Positions 38,290 through 48,648 of a stretch of DNA of 64,000 bases are shown in pieces. The notes below the pieces were generated by a model. That model saw only the letters and a program-made list of their open reading frames with translations. It did not search any database and was not told the origin of the DNA. Both the position numbers and the translations under genes were made by a program. The DNA is from Riptortus pedestris (lineage: Eukaryota; Arthropoda; Insecta; Hemiptera; Alydidae): NCBI GenBank assembly GCA_019009955.1, contig CM032228.1, positions 173,796,001-173,860,000 of the forward strand, read 5' to 3'. Positions within the stretch are counted from its first letter, which is position 1; the number at the start of each line of letters is the position of its first letter.

Positions 38290-38407
38290 AGCAGATTTCC
38301 CTTAAGGGAAATCAGCTATTCAGGTCGTACTCATGACGCGATTTTCGAAACATTTCTTCAAATATCCATCGATCCTACCTAGGAGATGACGAAAATGAGG
38401 TCCGTTC

Positions 38408-38465
<58 letters not shown>

Positions 38466-38916
38466 ATATAATTATATGTCTGTTGACACTCTAGAGGTCA
38501 AAGTTTTTGTTTAATCGTCACCAAACTCGGTATTTAATCGCTTTATGTAAAAAGGAAGATCAAGTTCGTTAACGGCTGAAATCGGACCAGTGGGAGGGGG
38601 AGTTTAGAGGGGGAATTTTCGAAAATTCGAAATATCTCCGTTACTATACGTCGTATCGAAAAACTGTATAGAATCAATCTTATTTCAAATTAAATTTACT
38701 ATAAATATTGTTATATAGATTTATTCTCTGTCTTGAATATTAACCGAGATATTTGCATTTTTATTAAGTCCACTAAGTAACGGACGAGCTATGATTGCCG
38801 CCGAAAGCTAGTTCGGCCGTTTCCGTAACTCATCGGAACTCGTATGGAGATTTCTTTATTGTATAACTTTACGTGGGAAATCTGCTTAGTTTACGCAGCC
38901 CCTGCGTGACGGACTT
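38290..38916 (+). mobile_element. HLE family, near-complete copy (627 bp)
   Basis: The 5' palindrome AGCAGATTTCCCTTAAGGG continues AAATCAGCT. It is followed by GACGCGATTTTCGAAACATT, TCCATCGATCCTACCTAGG, GAGGTCCGTTCAAAATTATA, (TA)n at about 38413-38465, GTCTGTTGACACTCTAGAGG, the core through ATATCTCCGTTACTATACGT, and the distal AAAGCTAGTTCGGCC and CTCGTATGGAGATTTC segments. The 3' end GGGAAATCTGCTTAGTTTAC is followed by the perfect hairpin and GACGGACTT. This is the best reference copy in the window together with 28987-29620. Confidence 0.9.
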
Positions 38917-39870
38917 ATATCATCTTGCCAATAATGCTCAAAAAGAAAGTAACGACCAAATCTTCAAACTATTAAGTTGGAATTCTTTTAATAAGTTTAT
39001 CATCAAATAAATTATCACGTCTGAGTGGATATTGTTACTACCCTCTATTATTTTTATTAATAAATTCTAATTCGCCTAATGCACTCCTTCAATTACTGAA
39101 CTCAACACCTAAAATAAAAAAATTGCCAATTACCATTAAAAAGGAGTGAGACCAGTTGGATAGAAGCAAAATCTATCGGACACCAAATGTCTTGTTCATA
39201 GCCTATATCTAGTTTAACATTTAATCCGCTCTAATTTTAATTCCAGCCAATTCCTCTCAATCAATATGACCCCTTTACATAGGGATATATTGTGATTTCC
39301 GTTCTTCAATTCGGTTGTAGCGCGTTGTCCCTTTCTAATCAAAATTATTATTTTACTATTGTCTAATGTCAATTCCTTGATTAATTTCAACGGCATTATT
39401 GGGATAAAAAAAGAAATTTACCTATGCAATTTCTTCCAATTCTTCTCATGTTTGTGCGATGTTTACATCTGTCTCATTCTGAAAAAGTTAAAACATTTGA
39501 GCAATTCAAAAACTAGATAAAATATAAAGGCAGGTTGGTAAAATTACTAACAGAAATTGACCTATGCAATTTCTATTAATAATTTTCATTGATATTCACT
39601 TCCAAAATACAAAAAAAGGAAAGGAATACTATTCTACAAAAGACAATGATATTTTTATGAAAGTGTAATGTCGGCTGCGTTCTTCTAGATTTGCATTAGT
39701 CTTTAAATGAATAGAACTCTACGAATGAATCTCTTAATTCCAGATCATACAAAGTTTTTTTCTGGCTGTGTTTGCGAAGAGAAGGTACCAACAACCATCA
39801 CCACTAAAGCGCACATGTGATAGTAGGAGCCCTATTCAGAATCTTCAACGTGGTAGCAGGTCCTAGTTTT
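38917..39870. other. Unassigned sequence
   Basis: Nothing recognised. Confidence 0.5.
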
Positions 39871-39966
39871 AGCAGATTTCCCTTAAATGACGCGATTTTC
39901 GAAAAAATTCTTCAAATGTCCATCGATCCTACCCAGGAGATGACGAGAATGAGGTCCGTTCAAAAC

Positions 39967-40000
<34 letters not shown>

Positions 40001-40457
40001 CGTGTGTGTGTGTCTGTCTCTAGCGGTCGCAATGTTTGTTTAATTATCACCAAACTCGGTATTTAATCGTTTTATGTAAAAAAGAAGATCAAATTTGTTA
40101 ATGGCTGAAATCGGATCAGTGGGAGAGGGATTTTGAGGGGTAAATTTCGAAAATTCGAAATATCTCCGTTACTATACGTCGGATCGAAAACTTGTATAGA
40201 ACCAATCTTATTGCCCATTAAATTAAATTTAAAATATTGTTATATACATTTATTCTGTATCTTGAATATTAGCAGAGATATTTGCATTTTTATGAAGTGT
40301 AACGGACGAGCTATGGTCGCTTCTTCTATTCGTTCCCGCCGAAAGGTAGTTCGGACGTTCCTGTAACTGTTCGGCACTCGTATGGAGATTTCTCTATTGT
40401 ATAACTTTACGTGGGAAAACTGCTTAGTTTACGCAGTCCCTGCGTTACGGACTTTTT
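39871..40457 (+). mobile_element. HLE family copy with a deleted 5' palindrome arm
   Basis: The start AGCAGATTTCCCTTAA jumps directly to ATGACGCGATTTTCG, so about 30 bp (the second palindrome arm and the TATTGAGGTTGTACTC segment) are missing. The rest is intact: GAGGTCCGTTCAAAACT, a (TA)n-(GT)n tract at about 39968-40014, TCTAGCGGTCGCAATG, the core, the distal GTTCGGCACTCGTATGGAG and the 3' end. The hairpin reads ACGCAGTCCCTGCGT, with one loop change. Confidence 0.85.
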
Positions 40458-41269
40458 ATTTCGTACGTGATAATTTGTGTGTGTACTTTTGCACAGCGAT
40501 TAGTAGTAACCCTTTCCACCACCTGCTTTAGCTCATTAACCACATGTAGAATTAGCCTGTATATCAGGGACTTGCAACAGCCCTGCGGTGGATTATGTGT
40601 AAAAAAGCAATGCTCACCCTCGTGGCTTTGTGGCTGAGTTTTGTCATAATGTGCAGCTGTTTGGCGACAAAAGCTGCTCTGTTGCAGCACTTGAAAGCAG
40701 GCACGGCGGGCAACTTGCGGAAGCTCCCCACTCCTGCTTCCTGTCTGCCCGCCCCCTCTCGAGAATAATTCAAGGCTAACAGCTTAAAAATTCTTTCTCT
40801 ATGTGACTTTAACAAAGAGCGAATGCAATTTCATGCCGCCCCCTCACCTCTCCTCCCTCTACCTTCACATTATGCGAGGAGTACGCATAATTACAACTGA
40901 AACAATGAATTTTTGCGAATAGAACGTAATAATAAACTTAACTTAAATGCTCACTATTCTGATTAACATATTTTGTTTGCTATATTTACGAATTAATGGA
41001 AGTAATTGATATTTCATTTGATGTAAAACTCACTAACCTTTACAGTCACACACACTCAAATGAAATTTGATATTTAATTTTTCTTTTCTTTTTTGAGTCA
41101 TCCTCTCGAGGTAGTGAAATTTCCAAATTCTTTGGGTTTGGGTGAGCAAACCTCTTTTAGATGTTTGTAAATTATAAATTATGATTCAAAAGATTTGCCT
41201 TACATAGACTCGCTAATTAAAGAAATGAAAAGAAAATCCGTTGCATCGGTTGAATTGCACTTTATTTAA
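40458..41269. other. Unassigned, locally GC-richer sequence
   Basis: The stretch at 40500-40870 is less AT-rich than average and carries overlapping minus-strand frames of 81-83 codons without recognisable motifs. No gene is called. Confidence 0.4.
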
Positions 41270-41565
41270 TTCTTTTTTCATTTTCATTTATTTTAATTGT
41301 AGTTATCATACTTATTTCATTATTTTATTTTACTTTATTTTTTTATTATTTTACTTTATTTTTTATTTTATCTTTTTTATTATTTCATTTTTTTTTTATT
41401 ATATTTGATTTTATTTTATTTTGATATGGTGGTATAACCCATTAAATAGTATATATTGTAAAAATATATTTAAATATAATCATATATGTAATATGCCTTG
41501 TGGCACTGGAACATGTACTCAAATAAATAACTTCTCATAGGGTTATCATAAGGAGAAAAAGAAGA
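41270..41565 (+). mobile_element. LINE 3' UTR fragment (same family as 36745-37618)
   Basis: Shares in order the T-rich TTTATTTTAATTG stretch, ATTGTAAAAATATATTTAAA, TAATCATATATGTAATATG, CTTGTGGCACTGGAACATG and AATAAATAACTTCTCATAGG with the minus-strand copy 4.5 kb away. It ends in a slightly mismatched stem-loop (41531-41555) and a short A-rich tail. No coding sequence is included. The two copies are in inverted orientation. Confidence 0.75.
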
Positions 41566-42836
41566 ACCCTCTTGTAGGAATGTGTCGAAGTTCATTATTT
41601 ACATGCTGCCTTAAAATGCGTAAAAACATTCTAATAACAATTCGACGTATCCCTAATAGTGGTAGTTTGGCTTTCTGAAGTTCAAACAATATTAAATTTG
41701 TTTAAAATAGTACCTGCAATGACAAAATACACAATGAATATAAATGGTATATACCTTTTGTGTCCATAGGTGGATTTGTCTCCCCTGTTTACTTGAAAAA
41801 AAATAAAGATACAGCTGAGTTATGATGTCACATACGTTGCCTCGGCCGTAGTCGTCTTTTATATATAAATTGATATATGATGTTGTTTGGTAATTTATTT
41901 ATTGATCGAGTAATGAAGGATATTATTTACATATTTTTATTTAGTTTTCATAAGTACTGTTTTATCCTGTTCAGTAAATATGTGTATATTTTCTTATTTC
42001 TATAAGAAGTATTGTATTCAACATCTACTAACATTGTCAGAATTTCAGCTGATTTTCGTTCTCATTACATTATTTGTTAGTATAGTTTTCTCCCATGTAT
42101 ACTTTTTTGAGGAGCTACAAACTTCTTCATCATCCTCCATGTTAAAACCATTACAGTCATTTATGGACTTCCATTAATGTACTGTCCATTATTATGTTGA
42201 ATTTGCTTCGTTAGTCAAGCATTCCCCCTCCCCGAAATTCTTCATGAACGGTGGCCCGTTATTGTAAACCAATGAGAAACTGAATTAAGCTTTACGTACA
42301 AGAAATTTCGGGAAAATAATTTCTTTATAAAACCAATTAAAAGCCAACATGAGCTATGGTGTTGAGAGTTGGTTGGAGTATTAGGAGAAATCCTTTGTAT
42401 TAGAGACCCGGGGGTGGCTAGGTTTGAAGGATGAAGGAGGGAAGGTGGATTAATGGTGAAGGAGTGGAGGGGATGGGAGAGTATAAACCAACCCCTATTG
42501 TCTAGCTAATTTATCTACTTCATCTCTTCAGTCACTGGTCAACTTTCCACTTTCTTCTCTACATCTCTAAACCTATCTTCAGGGCATTTTTTTTTCTCAG
42601 GAATTTTCTTATCCGATTCCGTTTCTTAAGCTGTTTTGTTTTGTTATTGAGCTTAAAGTAAATAGATTACCGACTATTGAAAAGCTTCGAATTAGCTTTA
42701 TAGAAATAATATTACAGTTTAAAACATATCAGTCAGGACATATTTGGCGCACTTTAAGTTGTATTTTAAACTACACATTAACCTATACCATTAGTTAGTC
42801 TGTGCTTTGCATTTGGGAGATGCCTCTCTATCAATT
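41566..42836. other. Unassigned sequence
   Basis: No gene recognised. The stretch at 42200-42500 is less AT-biased and polypurine-rich toward its end. Open frames are uninformative. Confidence 0.45.
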
Positions 42837-43770
42837 AGCAGATTTCTCTTAAGGGCTATCAGCTCCTGTGATTGTACTCATCACGCGATTTTCGAAAAAT
42901 TACTCTAGCGTTCGCAATGTTTCTTTAATCATTACCACACTCCATATATAAACGTTTTATTTATAGTAAAGATCAAGTTCATTAATGGCTGAAATCCGAT
43001 CAGTTGGAGGGGAAGTTAAGAGGAGGAATTTCGAAAATTCAAAATATCTCCGTTATTATGCGTCGGATCGAAAAAATTGTATATAATCACTATTATTGCA
43101 AATGTAATGTGCTATAAATGTTATTATTTACTCCTTTTCCCTATCTTCACTGTTAACTGAGTTATTTGCATATTTTATTTTTCAGCCTTCAGTAAACCGC
43201 AACTCCTCCTCATTACTTAGTAACAATAATTTCTTATATCATGAACCTATTCAATTTAGGGTTACATATCAAATATTCTATTTATTGAACATTTAATTTG
43301 TGAGATACATGAGAGTACCTCGTGTGATGAAGTCATCAATTAAAAATTTGCGTTCTTTACTCAAAAATGTCTATTTGATCTATACTCGATATTTAACCGT
43401 TATAGTCAAGACTATTGATGATATATGTTATAGGCTGTAATTGGATCTGGAAAGGTGAGGGTTTAGAGGGGGGGGGGTCCGAAAATTCAAAATATCCGTT
43501 ATTAAGAGTTGGATTATAAAATATTATAGAAGCATTCTATTCACCACACTATTCATGTTCTACTAATGTTGTTCTATGAATTCTTTTGTACCTCAGGTAG
43601 TTTTAGTACTTACTTGACTTCAGCCTTCAGTAACGTCCCTCCCCCATCTACTTCTTGGTTTTTCACATATAATTAGAGAATATGTGGTGAGATGAGGTCA
43701 CAAGCATGTTATACCAGCTCTTGGGAAATCTGGTTAGATTATGCAGTTCGTGATTGATGGACTTTTTTTT
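42837..43770 (+). mobile_element. HLE family, long copy with duplicated core and no TA tract
   Basis: The 5' AGCAGATTTCTCTTAAGGGC continues to ACGCGATTTTCGAAAAATTA, then passes straight to CTCTAGCGTTCGCAATG. The GAGGTCC box and the entire TA tract are deleted. A first core (to about 43180) with the distal TTTCAGCCTTCAGTAAACC is followed by a second, more diverged core at about 43375-43640. That second core has its own ACTCGATATTTAACCG, a G10 run and CTTCAGCCTTCAGTAACG. The 3' end GGGAAATCTGGTTAGATTAT and a damaged hairpin lead to GATGGACTTTT. Confidence 0.8.
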
Positions 43771-44121
43771 CTTTAGAAACGGTGGCTATTGACGTGAGTC
43801 ACATGACAAAATGACCAAATCTGAAAATAGTAAATATAATGTTTTATATATCTGAAAACATTTTGTTAAAGCAATTATAATTTTAATGATTGGAGCTCGG
43901 GTTCTTATTTCTATTAATTAATGAAACTAGCAAGGTAATTCATCAAAAATGTATCCTGCTTGCATGTGATTATTGTGCTGGTGTTATTGGTTCATATATT
44001 CATTTTATTCTTGATTTGGTTGGTTTTTTGTTGGTAATTGTACTAGGCATTACAAGTGCACTATTATGCCTGATTTTCTTAGTACTTTTCGTAGTGCATT
44101 TCCAATCCGGTTGTATTATTA
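43771..44121. other. Unassigned sequence
   Basis: A 90-codon hydrophobic frame (43890-44162) overlaps a SINE end and has no family signature. Confidence 0.45.
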
Positions 44122-44178
44122 TAATTATTTATTATAGGTCCACTTTTTGCTACTATGGCTAATTGGGAATCTGGTTTT
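44122..44178 (-). repeat. SINE family C, 3'-end fragment
   Basis: GGTCCACTTTTTGCTACTA and GGCTAATTGGGA match the 3' end of the full copy at 45796-46022. On the minus strand a TAAT-rich tail follows. Confidence 0.55.
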
Positions 44179-45510
44179 ATTATAGGTACTTCGTTGTTTT
44201 ACACAGACCATAATCTCAAGAGAGGCATATTTTATTTCGACATTGTGTCGTATCCCAAACAATAATGTGATTTGAAACTCAATTATATTTCCTAAATTCG
44301 AGGCATTTTGAAAAACTGGGATTTATGAAGTTCCTTAGTGACTGACCTTTCACAGTAGGTACTGATGATATGGATAACTCACAAAAGCACTCTACCTGTT
44401 ACACATTGAAGGCTAAAATTAACCTAAAAATGAGGGCCTGTTAAGATTTATGAACGGAAATGATAAGATTCGAACATCTAATCTAAAATTTTGCCCATAT
44501 CTTCAATAACCCGTTGTTTTACTCTCCTATATCGGGCGATGCTATTCATGATGACCGTTGTAACTACGCATTACCAGTAAAATATTAAATATGATTTTGG
44601 TGAGTTAAATACAAAATCATAAATAAAGATCATTGATACTGTTAAAAAAAAAGTTTTTTCAAGATGATAAAATGCTTGGCTATCTTTCGTTAGTATTAAC
44701 TTAAGAGAAAAACATAAACGTATGCACTTATATCAGATAATCACAATTAAATTCGTGTTTTAGACACTTTATTATATACAATACAGCTATTATATTAGTA
44801 AATCTAATACTAATTAATTGAAGGGGGAACGTTGATGGTTTCCAATGTTGGTAGCAATTATGTGGGGGCCACAGTTTCACAAATTTGCCCATGGAACCAG
44901 ACACCGCTGGGGGGTTGTGCGGTATAGTATGTACCCCCGCATCAAGGCACTCCCTCTCCTAGCAACCAATTAGAAAAATATTTGGTTTCCAGTATAACCA
45001 ATAACCTTTCGGGAGACCATTTCTATCAGTGACCTCTATTAAATTTTAATGGTCTATTTTATTTGCACATTATAAAAAATAGCAGAAGAGTAATGAGTAC
45101 GGGTCAAGTTTAATTTGCTCATGTGTCTTGTTTACTTTGTTAAGTGAATGTATTTTGATTCTCTCGTGTATGATGTATAAGTAAAATAGTACATCTGTGA
45201 ATGAGGTTCTGCTTAGTTTATGCAGTCCCATGTACTGTCAAAACTCCATGCAATGTTTCGTAAGTCAAAAGCGGGATCTAGTATTCTTAATTAAACTTAA
45301 ATAACTATTTAGTTTATTAGAAGAGAGTGAAATTAGAAATAGTTAACGTAAATACAAGTTTAATAAATGTTATAAAAAGATAGGTTTATCAACAGTTGTG
45401 TGCCTTCTCACTGCATATTTATTAGTGCATAGAGTTTTCAGCAACGTTTGCTGCCATTATCAGTGCTACAAACAATAAAATCCTCAATGAAAAATTTAAA
45501 TTATTTTTTA
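44179..45510. other. Unassigned sequence with an orphan HLE-like 3' end
   Basis: Mostly featureless. At 45208-45235 CTGCTTAGTTTATGCAG followed by TCCCATG resembles a worn HLE 3' terminus without a body. A patch at 44820-45000 is less AT-rich. No gene. Confidence 0.4.
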
Positions 45511-45546
45511 ACGTCCACGTTTTGCAACTAAGGGTTATCTACACGC
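45511..45546 (-). repeat. SINE family C, eroded 3'-end fragment
   Basis: ACGTCCACGTTTTGCAACTA followed by AGG and GTTATCTAC matches the start of the SINE 3' end (compare 47264-47310). Similarity is lost after about 45560. Confidence 0.45.
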
Positions 45547-45795
45547 AGGAAAATTGGGCCCTTTTTTCTCACCACTTGTTGGAATGCCAAAAATCGGTAT
45601 TCGAAATATATTTGTTGAAATTTAAAAAAAAAAAAAAAGATTTCGGGACCGAATTCTTACAAAAGACTTTTTCAACTTACTTAAAAAAACTATTTTCTAT
45701 CATCCTGACTGAATGAAAGTCACTTCGTCTTTTTTTGAAAAGTATTTTTTCATTTTTGAATATATTATTTACTTTAATTTATTATTTAATAGAAT

Positions 45796-46022
45796 TATTT
45801 TATTTTATTTATATTTTTACGTCCACTTTATGCTACTTTGGCTAATTGGGACGGGTTATCTGCAAGGAACCACCCCTTTCTTGACAGGGTGGGACTGAGG
45901 ATTTTATTTAACGAATTCTGTCACTAAATAAATTCTTTTGTCCAGGCCGGAATCGAACTCGCCACTCTAGGTTTACCATGTGAGATTTAGGTCAACGCTT
46001 TAACTCACATGGTTAACCTGAA
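45796..46022 (-). mobile_element. tRNA-derived SINE, family C, full copy
   Basis: On the minus strand the head contains GAGTTAAAGCGTTGACC (A-box region, 45990-46006). About 35 bp later comes GAGTTCGATTCCGGCC, a good match to the Pol III B box (around 45947-45962). The body includes CCCACCCTGTCAAGAAAGG, CAGATAACCCGTCCCAATTA and GCATAAAGTGGACG. It ends in an (AAATA)n-like tail. Copies or fragments at 44122, 45511, 47246, 54610 and 55005 share the body and 3' end, which shows a dispersed family. Transcription would be by RNA polymerase III with LINE-supplied machinery; the partner LINE is unknown. Confidence 0.75.
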
Positions 46023-46094
46023 CTTCTAAGCTCAATGAATAGGAGTAAAAACGGATTTAGCCTCATATCTTTGGCAGATAAAGGCAGTGTATAC

Positions 46095-46143
46095 TTAGCA
46101 ATTCTGATTGTGGCTATCCTCACCACAATCAGAAATAGCAAAG
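46095..46143. repeat. Short hairpin
   Basis: TTCTGATTGTGG and CCACAATCAGAA flank a loop of about 8 bases, with partial pairing extending outward (TAGCA / TAGCA-like arms). Confidence 0.7.
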
Positions 46144-46199
46144 ATTATTTAAATTTATGGGTATTAATAATATTCTCTACCTCTGCAATATGCTGGGTG

Positions 46200-46465
46200 G
46201 TAGGGGAACCAATTAATGAGGATCAATAAAAAGGCCTGGTACTCTACTATTGTTTTTAATTTTATGCAGTGCACTTTCGGAGTCAGCGCTCCATCGTCAG
46301 TGCCTGCTGATTATAGCAGTGCAGCCTGGATAACAAGGTCGCCCAGCGGTTGTTATAATCAGCATTCACTGGCGATGGAGCGAAGACTCCGAAAGTGCAC
46401 TTTGCATACAATTAAAAACAACAGGACAAGGCCTTTTTATTGACCCTCATCAATATTCCCTACAG
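46200..46465. mobile_element. Foldback element with arms of about 100 bp
   Basis: The left arm (from about 46213) has AATGAGGATCAATAAAAAGG, CTATTGTTTTTAATTTTATG, GTGCACTTTCGGAGTC, GCTCCATCG and CTGATTATA. The right arm is its reverse complement and ends CCTTTTTATTGACCCTCATC at about 46450. The arms are imperfect, separated by about 40 bp, and show weak extension (GTAGGG / CCCTAC) outside. There is no coding sequence. The GATGGAGC...CTCCGAAAGTGCAC texture recalls termini of some retroelements (for example Penelope-like), but I cannot classify it. Confidence 0.75.
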
Positions 46466-47245
46466 TTACTTGGTTTTACCAAGATAGTAACTAAGCGAAA
46501 TAAACATTGGTCTGAAATTGGCTGCAATGCGCCCAGATAGTCGGTAAGAACCAACCTTTTGCATGGATTTTGGTTAGCATTTATGCGATCTGCGTTTCCT
46601 GTAGTTTTAATAGGTTTCCTCCATTTCTTCACTTAGCTTCTTCTTTGGGAGGGATAGAATAATACCCGTGGACACCGCAATTCCTTCCCTCTATCCAAAT
46701 CACACTCCTTGAAAGTTCTATAGATATTTCAGGCATATTAACTTGGATACGCCCACGTATTGGATACCAGGCTTTATGGAAGAGTGTGGATGAATTTCCA
46801 GTTGTAGAGAAAGGTATGTGAAGGGGTAGCTAAATGAGAGCGAGCTTTGTTTAAATATTGACAGAGAGCCGAGACGGACGAGCGAGGGTGACCCGGGGTC
46901 ATTACGATCAGCCCGACTGCAGGAGCTACAGAGATAAAGCGTAAACAAACCGAATTTGCATTTGATCTCCATGCTAATTGGCGATAGCCCCACCTCTCTC
47001 ATTCACCTCTCTCTCTCTCTCCGCTCTGACTTCCTGCCTAGCAGCGAGTCACTCCGCCCAAACTTATTACCTTTTATGAAGTTTTATAATCGCCTTGAAA
47101 CAGGTATTTGTGAATGTAGACGAAGGTAAACCCATACTGTATAAACAGCCTTTTTTCTAAGACAACTTTCACGGGCGTCAACTTCAAAGATCTGTTAAGC
47201 CAATCATCATAGAAGAAAGAGAATCAAGAAACAATCTAGTTAAAA
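46466..47245. other. Unassigned sequence with a motif-rich island
   Basis: At 46850-47060 composition is clearly less AT-rich. The block contains the octamer ATTTGCAT next to TTTGATC, ATGCTAATTGG and GATAG, plus a short (CT)n run. It is a candidate cis-regulatory element; no coding signal. Confidence 0.4.
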
Positions 47246-47411
47246 TTTTTATTTATTTATTAATGTCCACTTTTTGCAACTAAGGCTCATTGGGACAGGT
47301 TATCTACAGGTTATCACCCTTTTCTAGCCAGGGTGGGATTAGGGATTTTATTCAATGAACTCTGTCAATAAATAAATTCCTCTGCCCAGGCGGAAATGGA
47401 ACTCGCCACTC
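47246..47411 (-). mobile_element. SINE family C copy, tRNA head lost
   Basis: The TTTATTTATTTATTAATG tail (minus-strand A-tail) is followed by GTCCACTTTTTGCAACTAAG, GGGACAGGTTATCTACAGG, the CCAGGGTGGGATTAGGG body and CCCAGGCGGAAATGGAACTC, a degraded B box. It breaks off at GCCACTCG and continues into an (ATA)n run (47412-47429). Confidence 0.7.
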
Positions 47412-47670
47412 GATAATAATAATAATAGTTAAATTTAAACATTACAGTCTACAATTTGTAAAACTCACAATCAAACATTAGAATCAATAAAACCATTAAA
47501 GCCAGTACTTATAAATGCAGTATTAAACTTCTGTATATGGCACGTCAATACCTTCAAATATAGTTTATCAGATTAATCTTCAAGTCGGTCATTTCTCTCA
47601 TGAAAGGTTTGTAAACCAAAAATATAAACTATTAAAAACAATAGTGGGCAACTATTTGAGCCACATCTTT

Positions 47671-48227
47671 ATACATATAATCCTACTGTACGTGTGTGTG
47701 CCACTGAACTCCTCCTAAACGGCTGGACCTATTTGAATGATTTTTTTCGTGTGCGTTTGGTTGACGCCCTGGATGATTTAGATTAACAAATCAGCTCGGC
47801 AGATGGAGCAGGAGTGGGGGTTGTTATGGAGGCCTATTGGTTTATGGCAAATATGCATAGGATAAATTTGTTTTTTTTGTTATTTAGAGTAACTTTTGTT
47901 ATAATCACTTTTGTCGTATAACAAAGTATAAACGAGGTATACACTAAACATTTAATGTGGGAGCCAACAATTTTATTGGGCACTAACGATTGAACCGAAC
48001 TTAACAAAACTCTATATGTAAATTAGCATTAATTCTTCCATGATTATAAGCTATATTAAAATTTTTAGGTTCGAACGGGAGTGGGGGTTATAAGGGAGGC
48101 CTGAATAAAAATTCGCTATGTTTTTTGTGTTATTAAAAGTAGCTTTTGTTTTAAACATAATATTATTAAATTTAATTTCCTAATCGCTTGAAATTTCATG
48201 CAGGACAACGTCTGACGGGTCCGATAG
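47671..48227 (-). mobile_element. Interspersed repeat family B, second copy
   Basis: On the minus strand it starts CTATCGGACCCGTCAGACG then TTGTCCTGCATGAAATTTC. It ends TCATTCAAATAGGTCCAGCC, GTTTAGGAGGAGTTCAGTGG and CACGTACAGTAGGATTATAT. At 557 bp it is longer than the 385-bp copy. The AGGCCTCC...AACCCCCACTCC block is present twice (about 47815-47850 and 48070-48105), so this copy has an internal duplication or the other a deletion. No open reading frame. Confidence 0.75.
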
Positions 48228-48526
48228 TAAAACAATATATTTTCAACACATACTTAAAAGCCGTTGTAGTCCATGAATCATATGTAAATTCAAAAACTGA
48301 ATAGGACAACTGAATGCTTTATACAATTAAATTACTGTAATTATTGAAGTTCATTAAGATAATTCCTCTTCAATATAAGGAAATTATTAACAAATTAAAA
48401 TCGGCAGATGTCATTACTTATTTTTTCTCTATAATGGTTTGCTTTTCAGATAGTATAAATTTATATATCTAAAAAGCCATTTTTACATTGTTTAACTCAA
48501 TATTATTTTTCATTGTAATAGTTATT

Positions 48527-48648
48527 TATTATACAAGTGACGAAAGTAGATCATTTTACAACTCGAGTGAAACGTTTGCCCACACGAGCGAAGCGAGTGT
48601 GGTAATTTCACAAGAGTTGTAAATTCTACTTTCGTCACGAGTGTAATA
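48527..48648. mobile_element. Short palindromic (MITE-like) element
   Basis: The arms TATTATACAAGTGACGAAAG TAGA... and ...TCTACTTTCGTCACGAGTG TAATA pair over about 45 bp with few mismatches. In the centre CCACACGAGCGAAGCGAGTG TGG is itself nearly palindromic. The 122-bp unit has no coding sequence. It would form a long hairpin. No clear target duplication was found. Confidence 0.7.

Noticed and set aside
40133..40366. 77-codon frame at 40.1 kb
   Set aside because: Lies wholly within a non-coding HLE copy.
43890..44162. Hydrophobic 90-codon frame resembling a membrane protein
   Set aside because: T-rich sequence gives hydrophobic residues by composition; it overlaps a SINE fragment and has no homologue I know.
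45522..45716. Plus frame with HHLLECQ, like the last half of a LINE CCHC motif
   Set aside because: The paired cysteines are missing and the start lies over an eroded SINE end; similarity is too short.
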